Shown piece after piece: positions 6,850 through 6,996 of a stretch of 6,996 nucleotides of DNA. The position numbers were made by a program, and so were the translations under genes. Source of the stretch: an uncultured Ruminococcus sp. (GTDB taxonomy: Bacteria > Bacillota > Clostridia > Oscillospirales > Acutalibacteraceae); assembly GCA_902773165.1 (NCBI GenBank), contig CACYDO010000159.1, positions 1 to 6,996 of the forward strand. The letters run 5' to 3'. The notes beneath the pieces are model-generated. The model had not been told where the DNA came from. It saw only the letters and a list, made by a program, of their open reading frames with translations, and made no database searches. The first letter of the stretch is position 1. The number at the start of each line of letters is the position of its first letter.

Positions 6850-6878
6850 ATATTACAAATTTATTAACGCAGTGTGAA
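6850..6878 (-). promoter_or_regulatory. Probable sigma-A promoter of the ABC operon
   Basis: On the - strand, TTCACA (6878-6873, 5 of 6 against TTGACA) is followed after 17 bases by TAATAT (6855-6850). Transcription would begin near 6843, leaving about 35 bases of leader before ATG 6808. A second candidate overlaps it: TTGTAA (6858-6853), 18 bases, then a perfect TATAAT (6834-6829). That one would start transcription at the edge of the ribosome site, so it is less likely to drive translation. Neither has been mapped. Confidence 0.5.
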
Positions 6879-6912
6879 CTTCAAGGGGATATATCATGAA
6901 AATAGAAATTTT

Positions 6913-6924
6913 TATTTGCAAATA
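6913..6924. promoter_or_regulatory. 12-bp perfect palindrome, possible regulator site
   Basis: TATTTGCAAATA is a perfect palindrome about 35 bases upstream of the proposed -35 box of the ABC operon, a plausible place for an activator or repressor. The rest of 6882-6996 shows no convincing gene. I do not recognise the motif as belonging to a named regulator. Confidence 0.3.
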
Positions 6925-6996
6925 CCGTTGTACACGCCCACTCAGACTGTGCAAGTACTTCTTATTCTTGTAAATAACGACTCTTCACTTTCGCCA

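Larger units (their letters stand above)
6810..6881. repeat. Inverted repeat bracketing the operon promoter
   Basis: AAGTTCAC (6810-6817) and GTGAACTT (6874-6881) are perfect 8-bp inverted arms separated by 56 bases. One arm overlaps the proposed -35 box and the other lies between the ribosome site and the start codon of the ATPase gene. It could be a split operator, or an RNA stem if transcription starts further upstream. It could also be chance. Confidence 0.4.

Overview
The window looks like a chromosomal segment from a low-to-mid GC Gram-positive gut-type Clostridium relative (Oscillospirales/Ruminococcus-like). The clues are strong AGGAGG-type ribosome binding sites, a Firmicutes-style QueH, and a GldA/GldF/GldG-like ABC cassette followed by a DUF4340 gene. 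No single marker here proves the taxon. There is no rRNA, tRNA, CRISPR array, insertion sequence or phage gene.

Layout: positions 1-144 are non-coding leader. Two genes follow on the + strand, 7 bases apart: a HAD phosphatase of the phosphoglycolate phosphatase type (145-807) and the queuosine enzyme QueH (815-1429). A strong bidirectional intrinsic terminator (1439-1477) separates them from a convergent - strand operon that fills the rest of the window.

Read in its own direction, the - strand operon starts near 6808 with an ABC ATPase (6808-5846). Next is an ABC-2 permease overlapping it by one base (5846-5142), then a GldG-like membrane-anchored protein with a long acidic N-terminal extension (5128-3233). 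A 212-base spacer carrying two near-identical palindromic repeats (3021-3232) follows, and last comes a membrane-anchored DUF4340 protein (3020-1503). In three of the four genes the upstream-most possible start is not the best one; Shine-Dalgarno positions move it 3, 12 and 15 codons downstream.

The four genes probably encode one membrane complex. The ATPase and six-helix permease would form the transporter or mechanotransmitter core. The GldG-like and DUF4340 proteins would be anchored accessory subunits with large extracytoplasmic domains. Homologues are needed for gliding in Flavobacterium, but nothing here indicates gliding, and I know of no established substrate or function for the Firmicutes version. 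The most interesting items are this uncharacterised cassette, the acidic extension of its GldG-like subunit, the paired palindromes inside the operon, and the symmetrical elements around the operon promoter.
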